Below, in pieces: positions 1-9,079 of a stretch of 64,000 nucleotides of DNA. The notes under the pieces were generated by a model that saw nothing but the letters and a program-made list of their open reading frames with translations, made no database searches and was not told the DNA's origin. Numbering within the stretch: position 1 is the first letter of the stretch; every line of letters starts with the position of its first letter. Location: NCBI GenBank assembly GCA_050261515.1, contig JBLNDJ010000012.1, forward strand, positions 66,217 to 130,216. The letters are read 5' to 3'. This DNA comes from JBLNDJ01 sp050261515 (GTDB lineage: Bacteria > Acidobacteriota > Terriglobia > Bryobacterales > Bryobacteraceae). The position numbers and the translations under genes are program-made.

Positions 1-1829
1 TGTATATACGCAGGGCGTCGCTGATTCAATTCCGCTACGGCCGCTTCAGCGAGAGCTATCTGCGGCACGACGCCGATGCGATCGCCGCCCTCTACCGCTC
101 GAACGGCTTCCGCGACGTCGAGGTGAAAACGCGTGTGCAGCGCGGGAAGGACGATACCATCGGCGTCTACATCGACATTACCGAAGGCCCGCAGTGGCTG
201 GTCTCGAAACTGAACATCACGGGTGTATCGGACGCGAATCGCGAGGCGATCCTCGGCCTGGTCCAGTCGCAGGAAGGGCAGCCGTTCAGCGAAGTGAGCG
301 TTGCGGTGGATCGCGACAACGTGCTCGATTACTACTACAACGAGGGCTTTTCGGGCGCCACGTTCAACTTCAGCTTCACGCCCGCCGAACAACCGAACCG
401 CGTGAATCTCAACTACACGGTGCAGGAAGGCCGGCAGCGTTTCCTGCGCTCGTTCCTGGTGAGCGGCCTGCAGGCGACCAATCCTGACCTCGTGTCGGAG
501 CGGCTCATGCTCGACAACGGCGACCCGCTCTCGCGCAGCCGCCTGCTCGAGACGCAGCGGCGGATGTACAACCTCGGCATCTTCGCGCGCGTGGATATGG
601 CGCTTCAGAATCCGCAGGGGGATGAGAAGGACAAGTACGTGCTGCTCAACCTGGAAGAGGCGCGCAAGTACACGATCACGACCGGTTTCGGCGCGCAAAT
701 CTCGAAGATCGGCGGCTGCCGCACCTGCCTCGGCACGGCCACAGGGCAGACCGGATTCAGTCCGCGCGCGTCGCTCGGCGTCACGCGCCGCAACTTCCTC
801 GGAGAAGGGCACACGATATCGTTCCAGAGCCGCGTGTCGAACGTGGACAGGAGGGGCGTGATCAGCTACGAGGCGCCGCAGTTCCGCGGGAACAGCGACG
901 TGAACCTGCTGTTCAGCGGACTGGTGGACGACTCGCGCGACATCCGCACGTTCAACGCCTTACGGCGAGAGGGTTCGGTGCAAGTAGGCCAGAAGCTCTC
1001 GAAGGCGAGCACGCTGCTCTACCGCTTTTCGTTCCGGTACGTGACCGTGAGCGACCTGGTCGTGAACCCGGACCTGATCCCGCTCTACTCGCAGCCCGAC
1101 CGCACGGGTATCTTCGCGATCAACTACGTGCAGGACCGGCGCGACGATCCGACCGACGCGCGCCGCGGCATCTTCAACACGATCGACGCGGGCGTGGCGC
1201 CCACGCAGTTCGGATCGCAAACGGCCTTCACGCATTTCCTGGGGCACAACGCGACGTACTATCCGATGGGGTTCGGCAGCCGCTACGTGCTGGCGCGCTC
1301 GACCACGTTCGGCTGGCAGGCGCCGCTCAAGGCGGGGACGACGATTCCGCTGGCGGAACTGTTCTTCGGCGGCGGCGCGCAATCGCATCGCGGCTTTCCG
1401 GAGAACCAGGCCGGGCCGCGCGACCTTCAGACGGGGTTCCCGATCGGGGGCAACGCGATCCTCGTCAACCAGACCGAGCTGCGGTTCCCGCTGTTGGGCG
1501 AGAATGTTACCGGAGCGCTTTTCTGGGACGCCGGCAACGTGTACTCGCGCGTGCAGAACATCTCGTTCCGCGTGAACCAGCGCAGCGATTCGAATTTTGA
1601 CTACATGGTGCACGCGGTGGGCCTCGGCTTCCGGTACCGTACGCCGGTGGGCCCGGTGCGGATCGACCTGGCTTACAGCATCAACCCGCCGTCGTTCTTC
1701 GGGTTCAAGGGAACGTACGACGAACTGGTGGCGTGCTCGAGCGCGAACCCGCCGGCCACCGGGTGCGTGAAGACGGTGCAGCAGCTCAGCCATTTTCAGT
1801 TTCATTTCTCGATTGGGCAGGCGTTCTGA
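1..1829 (+). CDS. tamA: Omp85-family outer membrane protein, TamA/BamA-like (5' end outside window)
   Basis: The frame is open from the first bases of the window, so the N-terminus is missing. The visible part has POTRA-like segments (for example around 'LNITGV' and 'LVSGLQ') followed by a C-terminal 16-strand barrel rich in aromatic residues. Near the end is a loop with 'SHRGF', matching the (V/I)RGF lid motif of Omp85 barrels, and the protein ends in Phe, as outer membrane barrels do. Omp85 proteins insert other proteins into the outer membrane. The stop overlaps the start of the next gene (ATGA), and tamB follows one gene later, so TamA is a better guess than BamA. The family is clear; the exact member is inferred from context. 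Confidence 0.85.
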   Translation, partial: YIRRASLIQFRYGRFSESYLRHDADAIAALYRSNGFRDVEVKTRVQRGKDDTIGVYIDITEGPQWLVSKLNITGVSDANREAILGLVQSQEGQPFSEVSVAVDRDNVLDYYYNEGFSGATFNFSFTPAEQPNRVNLNYTVQEGRQRFLRSFLVSGLQATNPDLVSERLMLDNGDPLSRSRLLETQRRMYNLGIFARVDMALQNPQGDEKDKYVLLNLEEARKYTITTGFGAQISKIGGCRTCLGTATGQTGFSPRASLGVTRRNFLGEGHTISFQSRVSNVDRRGVISYEAPQFRGNSDVNLLFSGLVDDSRDIRTFNALRREGSVQVGQKLSKASTLLYRFSFRYVTVSDLVVNPDLIPLYSQPDRTGIFAINYVQDRRDDPTDARRGIFNTIDAGVAPTQFGSQTAFTHFLGHNATYYPMGFGSRYVLARSTTFGWQAPLKAGTTIPLAELFFGGGAQSHRGFPENQAGPRDLQTGFPIGGNAILVNQTELRFPLLGENVTGALFWDAGNVYSRVQNISFRVNQRSDSNFDYMVHAVGLGFRYRTPVGPVRIDLAYSINPPSFFGFKGTYDELVACSSANPPATGCVKTVQQLSHFQFHFSIGQAF

Positions 1830-2542
1830 TGAAAATCCACCGCCCGGCCGCTTCGTGGCCTCGAGACGCAGAGAGCGCAGAGAAAAGCAAGGCAAGATTT
1901 TTCTTGTTTTTTCTCTGCGTCCTCTGCGTCTCTGCGGTGAATCTTTTCTCCGAGATCATCGACCAGGTGGCGGTCACGATCGACGACCAGGTGATCACGA
2001 CCAGCCAGATCATTCAGGAGATTCGGGTGACGGCGTTCCTCAATGGGGAGAAGCCGGATTTCAGCGCGGCGAACCGGCGTAAGACCGCCGACCGGTTGAT
2101 CGAGCTGGCGCTGGTCCGCCATGAGATGGAACTGACCCGCTACCGGCAGCCGGGGCTCGCCGATGTACAGGGGACGCTCAAGCAGGTCGAAAGCCGGTTT
2201 AAGGACGCGGAGGCGTTCCGCCGCGCGCTCGCGGCGGAGAAGATTACGCAGGCGCAACTGGAGACGTCCCTGCTCGAGCAGGCGGCTTTACTGCGCTTCA
2301 TCGATCTGCGCTTCCGGCCGGAGGTGCAGGTGCAGGAATCCGACGTCGAGCGGTACTGTGAAAACGTCTACTTGCCGGAGCTGCGGAAGCGGGGCGTCAC
2401 TCCGGAGCCCACCTTCGAATCGGTGCGGCAGCAGTGCACCGAGGAATTTACGACAAGCCTCGTGGACCGGCGTGTGGACACGTGGCTGAAAGATTCGCGG
2501 GAGCGCTCGCGCATCGTATATATGGAAGAGGCGTTTCAATGA
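1829..2542 (+). CDS. SurA N-terminal-domain-like periplasmic chaperone, no PPIase domain
   Basis: A protein of about 237 residues starting at an ATG that overlaps the upstream stop. After a signal peptide comes 'AVTIDDQVITTSQI', which resembles the start of SurA and related chaperones, followed by a helical domain with many charged residues. No parvulin PPIase domain is present, so it is shorter than SurA (about 430 residues). It lies between the Omp85 gene and tamB, overlapping both by a few bases, which suggests a role in handling unfolded outer membrane proteins for the TAM machinery. The signal peptide is encoded by a palindromic repeat (see the repeat at 1865-1930), so residues of roughly 10-35 may be recent and not conserved. 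Confidence 0.7.
   Translation: MKIHRPAASWPRDAESAEKSKARFFLFFLCVLCVSAVNLFSEIIDQVAVTIDDQVITTSQIIQEIRVTAFLNGEKPDFSAANRRKTADRLIELALVRHEMELTRYRQPGLADVQGTLKQVESRFKDAEAFRRALAAEKITQAQLETSLLEQAALLRFIDLRFRPEVQVQESDVERYCENVYLPELRKRGVTPEPTFESVRQQCTEEFTTSLVDRRVDTWLKDSRERSRIVYMEEAFQ
1865..1930. repeat. Palindromic repeat within a signal-peptide coding region
   Basis: Two 22-base arms, 1865-1886 and 1909-1930, are reverse complements except for two adjacent mismatches. The core of the right arm is the motif TCTCTGCGTCCTCTGCGTC. The repeat lies fully inside the SurA-like gene. Read in frame, the right arm encodes 'FLCVLCVSA', a good hydrophobic signal-peptide core. Related half-sites are seen at 12946-12966 and, less exactly, on the minus strand near 51543-51582. 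Confidence 0.75.
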
Positions 2543-5500
2543 GGCGCATTGCCAGGTTCGTTCTCGCGGGGATTGCCGGCCTGGCGGCGCTCGCGCTCGT
2601 GGCCGTCGTCGCCGGCCTGATCGTGATTCAGACGCCGTGGTTCCACGGCAAGGTGCACGACCGCATCGTGTACGAGATCGAGAAAGCCACGGGCGGGCGC
2701 GCGGAGCTGGGCGCGTTTCATTTCGACTGGCGCACCCTCACGGCCGCTGTCACGAATCTCACGATCCATGGGACCGAAGGACCGGGCCAGGCGCCGCTGT
2801 TCCACGCGGCGTCGGCGCGCGTGGGGCTGAAGGTCATTTCGATCTGGGAGAAGAAGGTCGATCTCGCGTCGGTCGTGGTGCGCGGGCCGCGCGTGAACGT
2901 GATCGTCTACGAGGACGGGCGAACAAACCTGCCGAAGCCGAAGGTGCGGAGCAGCCGGAACCCGCTCGATACGGTGCTTGATCTCGCCGTGAAACGCTTC
3001 GAGATCACGGGCGGATTCGTGCAGGCCCAGATGCGCCGGTTCCCGCTCAACCTGACTGGTGAGAATTTACGAGCGCAGGTGCTCTACGAGCCCGCACCGG
3101 CGCGCTACCGCGGGGAGATCGCGTTCCGCGGCGTGGGCGGGCCGCTCGAGGCCGATGTCAATGCAAGGCTGGTGCTCGAACGGCACAGAGTCGCGGTCGG
3201 GTCGGTGCGGCTGGCCGCGAACGGCTCGACGCTCGATGTGAAGGGCGCAGTGGATTTCGCAGGGCCGACGGCAGAGCTCGACTACTCCGCGCACGTCGAT
3301 CTGAAGCAGCCGCCGCCGGGGCTGGACCTCGGGCCGGTCTCGCGGGCGGGGAACGTGTCGCTCGCGGGGCACGCGACGATCGCCGGCCCGTCCGATTATT
3401 CGGTGACGGGGAAGCTCAACGCCGCCGGCCTGCGGTACCGGCAGCGCGGCATCACGATCGACAACATCCGCGCCGATTCGAACGTCGCGGCGGCGCCGGA
3501 GCGCATCGATCTGCGCGATCTCCACGTGTACGCGCTGCGCGGGCGCTTCAACGGGCGCGCGCAGATGGTCAAGCTGCGCGACTTCCATATCGAGGGCGCG
3601 CTCAGCGGGTTTGCGCTGCACGATGCAACGCGCTTGCGAGGCGTGCGGCGGATGGTCTGGAGCGGCAACGTTTCGGGGCCGGTGCGCGTTGATGGATCGG
3701 TCCGCAACGGCAAGCTCGCGGCGTTCAAGGTGAACACGAAGCTCGCGATCGCGCCGGCCGCGGGCGAGGACCCGGTTGAAGGTTCGGTCGATCTCGCCTA
3801 CGACCGCGCAACGGGCACGCTCGCGTTCGGGCCGTCGAACCTGGCGACGCGATTCAGCCGGATCGCGTTTAGCGGTGCGCTGGGGCGGGTCGTGAACGCC
3901 GACGTCGAGACCACGAACCTGGAGGACGCGCGGCCCGCGATCGCGATGTTCTCGAGCGGGCCGCCGCCCGCGATACCGGTGAAGCTGCTCGACGGCGGGA
4001 GCGCGAAGTTCAGCGGCTCGGTGAGCGGGGCGACGGCGAATCCCACGATTCAGGGCCGCGCGGTCATGACACGCTTCATCACGACGGGACGCGAGATCGA
4101 CCGCGCGGAGGCGGACCTGGTGGTGACGCGCTCGGGCGCGGCGGCGACGAATGCCGTCGTGACAAGGCTTGGTGTGCGAGCGGCCGGGTCGGCGAACGTG
4201 GGCTTCAACGAATGGAAGGCGGGGCCGGATCAGCCGCTTTCGGGAACCTTCACGGTGCGGTCGCCGAATCTGAAGGACGCGCTTGCCGCCGCGAATGTGC
4301 GATCGCCCGTCGAGGCGTCGGCGGGTCCCGTGACCGCGGAGGTCACGCTCGCCGGCACGATCGGCAAGCCGCAGGTGAGCGCTCACGCGCAGGCCTCGCA
4401 GATCGTGCTCAACGGGCAGCCGCTCGACCGCGCCGAGGGCGATATACGTTACACGCAGGATGTGCTCGACGTGCCGTCGGCGACCGTCGAAATCGGCGGC
4501 AACTGCGCGCAGATTTCGGGGCGCTTCGATCATCCGGCCGACAACTGGTCGCGCGGTCGCGTGCGGTTCCACGTGGCGAGCGACGGCATCGATCTCGTGC
4601 AGGTGAAGGCGCTCAGGGAGGCGATGCCGGAGGTAGTAGGCCGCATCGAGACGCAGCTTGCAGGCGAGATCAGCGTGGGCCGGCGCGGGTTCCGGCCGGG
4701 AGCGTTCGACGGCCGGATTGCGGTGCGCCGGTTCGGGATCAAGGGCGAGCCGCTGGGGTCGGTGACGCTGACGGCCGCCACGCAGGGAAGGGAACTCGGC
4801 GTCAAACTCGCGGGCGGATTTGCGCGATCGAGGCTGAGCGGCACGGCGAACGTCACGCTGCGCGGCGACTACCCGGCGCGCGGGCACGTCGAGTTCACGC
4901 CGCTGCGCTTCTCGACGCTGCTGGCGCGCCTGGACCGCAAGCATACGCAGACGAAGTTGCCGTTTAACGGCTCGGCCGCGGGCAAGCTCGACTTCACGGG
5001 CAACACGACGGATCCGCAAAGCTGGAAGGGAACGCTCGAGCTGATGTCGGTCGAGGTGGCACCGGCCGATGGCGTTGTTGACCTGCCCAACGCCGGCGCG
5101 CTCGCGCTCCGCAATACGGGCCCGGTGCTGGTGGATTTGGATCTCAACGGCGCGCGCGTGCGCCAGGCACAGTTCCGGGCCAAGGACACGAACCTGAGCG
5201 TCACGGGGCGCGTCGGCTTCGTCACGCGGACTCAGTGGGACATGCGCGTGCAGGGCAGCGTGAACCTGGCGCTGCTGCACGATTTCGAAGACTCGGTGCT
5301 GTCGTCGGGAACGGTGGTGCTCGACGTGTCTGTGCGGGGCTCGCTCGCGAAGCCCGACGTCTACGGCCGAATCGATTTGAAGAACGCATCGGTGAACATA
5401 GCCGGTTTTCCGAACGGCATCGACGACGCGAACGGGGTGATTTTTCTATATCGCGACCGCGCGATGATCGAGACGCTGAAGGCGGGAACGGGCGGCGGCA

Positions 5501-6528
5501 CGGTGTCGGTCAGCGGCTTCGTCAGCTTCGCCGGGACGACCACGTTCCACCTGCAGGCGAAGGCGACGGGCGTGCGCGTGCGGTATCCGGAAGGCGTCAG
5601 CTCCACTCACAACGCGAATTTGGCGTTCACCGGCACGCTCGACCGAAGCCTGCTTTCGGGCGATGTGACGATCACGCGCGTGGGGTTCAATCCGCGGTCG
5701 GATTTGGGGACGATACTGGCGAGCACGGCGCAGCCGGTGGAAGCGCCGGCGCAGCCGAGCCGCTTCCGCCAGGGGCTGCGGTTCGACATACGCGTCGTCA
5801 CGGCGCCCGAGGTGCGGCTGGAGACGAAGCTGACCAAGGATATCCAGGCGGACGCGAGCCTGCGGCTGCGCGGCGACGCGACCCACCCGGTGCTGCTGGG
5901 GCGCGTGCTGATCAGCCAGGGCGAGGTGCTGTTCTTCGGCAACAAGTACACGATCAACACGGGGCAGATCCTGTTCGTGAACTCGTCCAAGATCGAGCCG
6001 ACCGTGAGCCTCGACCTCCAGACACGCGCGCGCGGCGTGGACGTGACGCTGCATGTTTCGGGGCCGGTGAACCGGCTGAATGTGAGCTACCGGTCGGACC
6101 CGCCGCTTTCGTTCTCGGACATCGTGGCGCTGCTGACCACGGGGCGCGAGCCGGGGCTTACGCCGGGGACGTCAGGCTCGCAATCGAACGTCGGGCAGAG
6201 CTTCCAGCAGGCGGGCGCGAGCGCGCTGGTGACGCAGGCGATCGCGAGCCCGATCGCCGGGCGCTTGCAGAGGTTCTTCGGCGTGAGCCGGCTCAAGATC
6301 GATCCGCAGGTGACGGGGCTGACTACCAACAACGCCGCGGCGCGCCTCACCGTGGAGCAAAACGTGACAAGCAACCTGACGTTCACCTACATCACGGACC
6401 TGTCTCGCGCGCAGGCACAGACCATCAGCATCGAGTGGGGCTTCACGAACAACTGGAGCGCAGTGGCGGTGCGCGAGGAAAACGGGCTGTTCGGCATCGA
6501 CTTCCTGTACCGGAAGCAGTTGAAGTAG
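2539..6528 (+). CDS. tamB: Translocation and assembly module protein TamB (DUF490)
   Basis: A protein of 1329 residues, close to the usual TamB length. It begins with a short cytoplasmic tail and one membrane anchor (about residues 9-32), followed by a very long repetitive beta-helical region, and ends with the conserved C-terminal DUF490 domain, including 'NRLNVSYRSDPPLSFSDI' and a final barrel-like stretch ending near 'GIDFLYRKQ'. TamB spans the periplasm and works with TamA in inserting outer membrane proteins and, in recent models, moving phospholipids. The start ATG overlaps the stop of the SurA-like gene, and the Omp85 gene lies just upstream, which supports a TAM operon. Confidence 0.92.
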   Translation: MRRIARFVLAGIAGLAALALVAVVAGLIVIQTPWFHGKVHDRIVYEIEKATGGRAELGAFHFDWRTLTAAVTNLTIHGTEGPGQAPLFHAASARVGLKVISIWEKKVDLASVVVRGPRVNVIVYEDGRTNLPKPKVRSSRNPLDTVLDLAVKRFEITGGFVQAQMRRFPLNLTGENLRAQVLYEPAPARYRGEIAFRGVGGPLEADVNARLVLERHRVAVGSVRLAANGSTLDVKGAVDFAGPTAELDYSAHVDLKQPPPGLDLGPVSRAGNVSLAGHATIAGPSDYSVTGKLNAAGLRYRQRGITIDNIRADSNVAAAPERIDLRDLHVYALRGRFNGRAQMVKLRDFHIEGALSGFALHDATRLRGVRRMVWSGNVSGPVRVDGSVRNGKLAAFKVNTKLAIAPAAGEDPVEGSVDLAYDRATGTLAFGPSNLATRFSRIAFSGALGRVVNADVETTNLEDARPAIAMFSSGPPPAIPVKLLDGGSAKFSGSVSGATANPTIQGRAVMTRFITTGREIDRAEADLVVTRSGAAATNAVVTRLGVRAAGSANVGFNEWKAGPDQPLSGTFTVRSPNLKDALAAANVRSPVEASAGPVTAEVTLAGTIGKPQVSAHAQASQIVLNGQPLDRAEGDIRYTQDVLDVPSATVEIGGNCAQISGRFDHPADNWSRGRVRFHVASDGIDLVQVKALREAMPEVVGRIETQLAGEISVGRRGFRPGAFDGRIAVRRFGIKGEPLGSVTLTAATQGRELGVKLAGGFARSRLSGTANVTLRGDYPARGHVEFTPLRFSTLLARLDRKHTQTKLPFNGSAAGKLDFTGNTTDPQSWKGTLELMSVEVAPADGVVDLPNAGALALRNTGPVLVDLDLNGARVRQAQFRAKDTNLSVTGRVGFVTRTQWDMRVQGSVNLALLHDFEDSVLSSGTVVLDVSVRGSLAKPDVYGRIDLKNASVNIAGFPNGIDDANGVIFLYRDRAMIETLKAGTGGGTVSVSGFVSFAGTTTFHLQAKATGVRVRYPEGVSSTHNANLAFTGTLDRSLLSGDVTITRVGFNPRSDLGTILASTAQPVEAPAQPSRFRQGLRFDIRVVTAPEVRLETKLTKDIQADASLRLRGDATHPVLLGRVLISQGEVLFFGNKYTINTGQILFVNSSKIEPTVSLDLQTRARGVDVTLHVSGPVNRLNVSYRSDPPLSFSDIVALLTTGREPGLTPGTSGSQSNVGQSFQQAGASALVTQAIASPIAGRLQRFFGVSRLKIDPQVTGLTTNNAAARLTVEQNVTSNLTFTYITDLSRAQAQTISIEWGFTNNWSAVAVREENGLFGIDFLYRKQLK

Positions 6529-6537
6529 CCGCGGACG

Positions 6538-7158
6538 ATGGATTACTCGCTCAATCGCCGCCTGATGGTGGAGCGCCACTTGCGCGGGCGCGGGATTCGC
6601 GACGAGCGTGTGCTCGCGGCGATGGGCTCGATCCGGCGCGAGGAGTTCATCCCGGAGGAGCGCCGCGCGGAGGCGTACCTGGATGAGCCGGTGCGGATCG
6701 GCCACGGCCAGACGATTTCGCAGCCGTACATTACGGCCCTGATGGTGGAGTGCCTGGAGTTGAAGGGCACCGAGCGCGTGCTCGAAGTGGGGGCGGGGTG
6801 CGGCTATCACGCCGCGGTGCTGGCGGCGCTGGCAGCGAGCGTGATCACGGTGGAAGTGATTCCGGAGCTGGCGGCTATGGCGCGCAGGAACCTTGCAGGC
6901 GTGCCGAATGTCACGGTGGTGGATGCCGGCGGCGTGCTCGGCTATCCGGAGGGCGCGCCTTACGATGCGATCTCGGTGGCGGCGGCTGCGGAGGAGATTC
7001 CCGCGGCGCTCGTCGATCAGCTTGCGGACCCGGGGCGCATGGTGATCCCCGTCGGGTCGCGCTCGGACCAGGAGCTGCGCGTGGTGCGCAAGAAGGACGG
7101 CAAGATCGAGTGGCGCGTGGCGGCGTATTGCGTCTTCGTGCCGCTGGTGGAGCCGTGA
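6538..7158 (+). CDS. pcm: Protein-L-isoaspartate O-methyltransferase
   Basis: 206 residues, the usual size of Pcm. It carries the characteristic N-terminal stretch with 'RREEFIPEERR' and 'GHGQTISQPYI', then the SAM-binding motif 'LEVGAGCGYHAAVL' and a later 'VIPVGS' segment. The enzyme methylates isoaspartyl residues in aged proteins so that they can revert to aspartate. It lies 9 bases after tamB, and its stop overlaps the GTG start of the next gene, so the three are probably cotranscribed. Confidence 0.93.
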   Translation: MDYSLNRRLMVERHLRGRGIRDERVLAAMGSIRREEFIPEERRAEAYLDEPVRIGHGQTISQPYITALMVECLELKGTERVLEVGAGCGYHAAVLAALAASVITVEVIPELAAMARRNLAGVPNVTVVDAGGVLGYPEGAPYDAISVAAAAEEIPAALVDQLADPGRMVIPVGSRSDQELRVVRKKDGKIEWRVAAYCVFVPLVEP

Positions 7159-8219
7159 ACATCCCGCTCGACGAGCGGCTCGGCCGCATGAGGCAGTGGC
7201 TCGGGCGCGCGAACGACCGCCCGCTGGTTGGGTGCTACCTGGGCTCGTACTATCCGTTCCGGCGCTATCCGGCGGGGTCGGCGCGGCTGCCGCACGGCGC
7301 CATCGAGGCGGCGGATCTGCGGGTGGAGGATTTTCTCGAGGATACCGAGCGGCTGTTCCGCGAGCACGAAGAGGCCGGGGGCGACATGATCTGGTCCGCC
7401 GCGCCGTTCTTTGGCATCCCCTGGGTGGAGGCGGCGCTCGGGTGCGGCGTCGTAGCAGATCACCAGCAGGGCTGCACGCGCGCGGTGGCGCCGGCGAATC
7501 CGGCTGTGCCGGAGTTCCGCGAGGACAACCCGTGGGTGGCGAAGGCGCTCGAATTCGCGGAGCCGCTTGCGCGCCAGAGTGCGGGGCGATACCCGGTGGG
7601 CGTGACGCTGATGCGCGGCGTCTCCGATGTGCTGTCGGCGCTGTACGGAGGGCAGGAGTTCATCTACAGAATGTGCGACGCGCCGGAGGAGACGGAAGCC
7701 TTCATCGCGAAGCTGACGGATTTCTGGATCGCGTTCGGGAGGAGCCTGCTGCGGCGCCTGCCGCGGTATCACGGCGGGACGGGGTCGTTCTTCTACGGCG
7801 TGTGGTGTCCGGGGGAAGCGATCTGGCTTCAGGAGGACGCGGCGGCGTTGCTTTCGCCCGCGCTCTACGAGAGGTTCATTTATCCGGCGGACTGTCGCAT
7901 CGCGCGCGCGTTCGAGCACACGATCATCCATCTGCATCCGTCGCGGTACATCCCGTCGGCGCGGCTTGCGAAGAGCGGCTTGAGCGCGATCGAGCTGCAC
8001 ATCGACTACGGCGGGCCGCGCGCCGAGAAGTTGTATCCGCACTACAGAACGATTCTCGAGGCCAAGCCGCTGCTCGTCTGGGGAGACATTACGGCAGCGG
8101 ACCTGGAGTTTTTGATGACTCGCCTGCCGCACCAGGGGCTGGCGATCCAGCCGGTGGCGCAGTCGGCCGCCGAGGCACGGGAGATATGGAAACGCGCGAA
8201 GTCCTACTCAAAACATTGA
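7155..8219 (+). CDS. Uroporphyrinogen decarboxylase (URO-D)-fold protein
   Basis: 354 residues from a GTG that overlaps the pcm stop (GTGA). The layout fits the URO-D/MtaA-like TIM-barrel superfamily: an N-terminal 'RANDRPLVGC' region, a central 'ALYGGQEFIYRM' segment and a late 'HLHPSRYIP' motif, followed by 'LVWGDI'. Members decarboxylate uroporphyrinogen or transfer methyl groups between corrinoids and thiols. The Arg-rich N-terminal substrate motif of true HemE is not visible, so HemE itself is unlikely. Since MtaB/MtaC-like genes lie at 36-38 kb, a methyltransferase role is possible but unproven. The MtaA zinc motif (H-x-C and a later C) is not evident. Confidence 0.65.
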   Translation: MNIPLDERLGRMRQWLGRANDRPLVGCYLGSYYPFRRYPAGSARLPHGAIEAADLRVEDFLEDTERLFREHEEAGGDMIWSAAPFFGIPWVEAALGCGVVADHQQGCTRAVAPANPAVPEFREDNPWVAKALEFAEPLARQSAGRYPVGVTLMRGVSDVLSALYGGQEFIYRMCDAPEETEAFIAKLTDFWIAFGRSLLRRLPRYHGGTGSFFYGVWCPGEAIWLQEDAAALLSPALYERFIYPADCRIARAFEHTIIHLHPSRYIPSARLAKSGLSAIELHIDYGGPRAEKLYPHYRTILEAKPLLVWGDITAADLEFLMTRLPHQGLAIQPVAQSAAEAREIWKRAKSYSKH

Positions 8220-8725
8220 AGGCCCGTTTCGAAAAAAACATGGGGCGTCACGGGGGGCTGGAATGGGCCAGGGTGCGGGCACGGCTGGAGGCGAATCCCG
8301 GGGCGCTGCGGGCGCTCGCTGAAATGGAGCGAACCGGCGGCGAGCCGGACGTTGCCGGCCACGATGAGAAAACGGGCGAGTACGTCTTTTGCGATTGTTC
8401 GGCGGAGAGCCCGAAGGGCCGCAGGAGTCTGTGCTACGACCGGGAAGCGCAGGAGGGGCGGAAAGAGTTCAAGCCCCGTGGGAACGCGACCGGCATGGCG
8501 GCGGCGATGGGGATTGAACTTCTGACGGAAGAGCAGTATCGGGAGTTGCAGAAGCTTGGCGAGTTCGACGCGAAGACGTCGAGCTGGGTGAAGACGCCTG
8601 GCGACGTCAGAAAGCTCGGCGGCGCTCTGTTTTGCGATCGCCGTTACGGACGCGTGTTTGTGTATCACAACGGCGCGTCTTCTTACTATGCGGCCCGGGG
8701 ATTTCGGGGGAGGGTGAGGGTTTAG
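8186..8725 (+). CDS. DUF4256 family protein
   Basis: 179 residues from an ATG that lies 34 bases inside the end of the preceding gene in another frame. The sequence is strongly conserved with the DUF4256 family, with landmarks 'RFEKNMGRHGG', 'MERTGGEPDV', 'CSAESPKGRRSLCYD' and 'YYAARGFRG'. No function is established for this family. The overlap suggests translational coupling to the URO-D-fold gene. Confidence 0.85.
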   Translation: METREVLLKTLKARFEKNMGRHGGLEWARVRARLEANPGALRALAEMERTGGEPDVAGHDEKTGEYVFCDCSAESPKGRRSLCYDREAQEGRKEFKPRGNATGMAAAMGIELLTEEQYRELQKLGEFDAKTSSWVKTPGDVRKLGGALFCDRRYGRVFVYHNGASSYYAARGFRGRVRV

Positions 8726-8764
8726 CGGGCTGACATCCCGCGGGCCGGGGGCCTGCCGCACAGG

Positions 8765-8770
8765 TATCCT
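8765..8770 (+). promoter_or_regulatory. -10 hexamer TATCCT six bases before an ATG
   Basis: TATCCT is followed by six bases and then the ATG at 8777, with no Shine-Dalgarno sequence between. Transcription starting about seven bases after the hexamer would begin at the start codon itself, so the gene may be leaderless. No clear -35 is seen. Confidence 0.4.
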
Positions 8771-8776
8771 GAAACC

Positions 8777-9079
8777 ATGCGGCTCCGGACGGCGCAGGGC
8801 AAGCTCAAGATCGAGCACAGCATCATCGATGGGGTTCGCGAGATGCTGACACGGCTGCTTGCCGACAATACAGGCACGATCCGGGCGGTGATTCCGGGCG
8901 TGATCCGGCCGGTGCGGAATGCGCGCGGGCCGATCCAGGTTCACGTCACGGTGCCGGTCGCCAACGGCTGGAAAGCCATCGCGCTTTCGGGCGGCGCGAG
9001 GCAGGAGCTGTTCATCAGCACGACGCTCGACAAGGCCGCGCTCGAGCGGGCGCTTATACGGGCCGCGTTGAAAACCTGA
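8777..9079 (+). CDS. DUF2103-like small protein
   Basis: 100 residues. The pattern 'HSIIDGV' near the N-terminus, 'VIPGVIRPVRNARGPIQVHVTVPV' in the middle (given here by its key residues PGVI, RGPIQ, VTVPV) and 'ELFISTTLD' near the end recall DUF2103, a family of predicted metal-binding proteins. The function is unknown. It ends 26 bases inside the convergent neighbour, and it has a candidate -10 directly before its start. Confidence 0.5.
   Translation: MRLRTAQGKLKIEHSIIDGVREMLTRLLADNTGTIRAVIPGVIRPVRNARGPIQVHVTVPVANGWKAIALSGGARQELFISTTLDKAALERALIRAALKT

Noticed and set aside
3067..5280. 737-codon open frame on the minus strand
   Set aside because: Shadow of tamB; same Arg/His-rich composition and no start signals.
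7155..8219. HemE (true uroporphyrinogen decarboxylase)
   Set aside because: The conserved N-terminal Arg-rich motif of HemE is not visible and no heme genes are adjacent.
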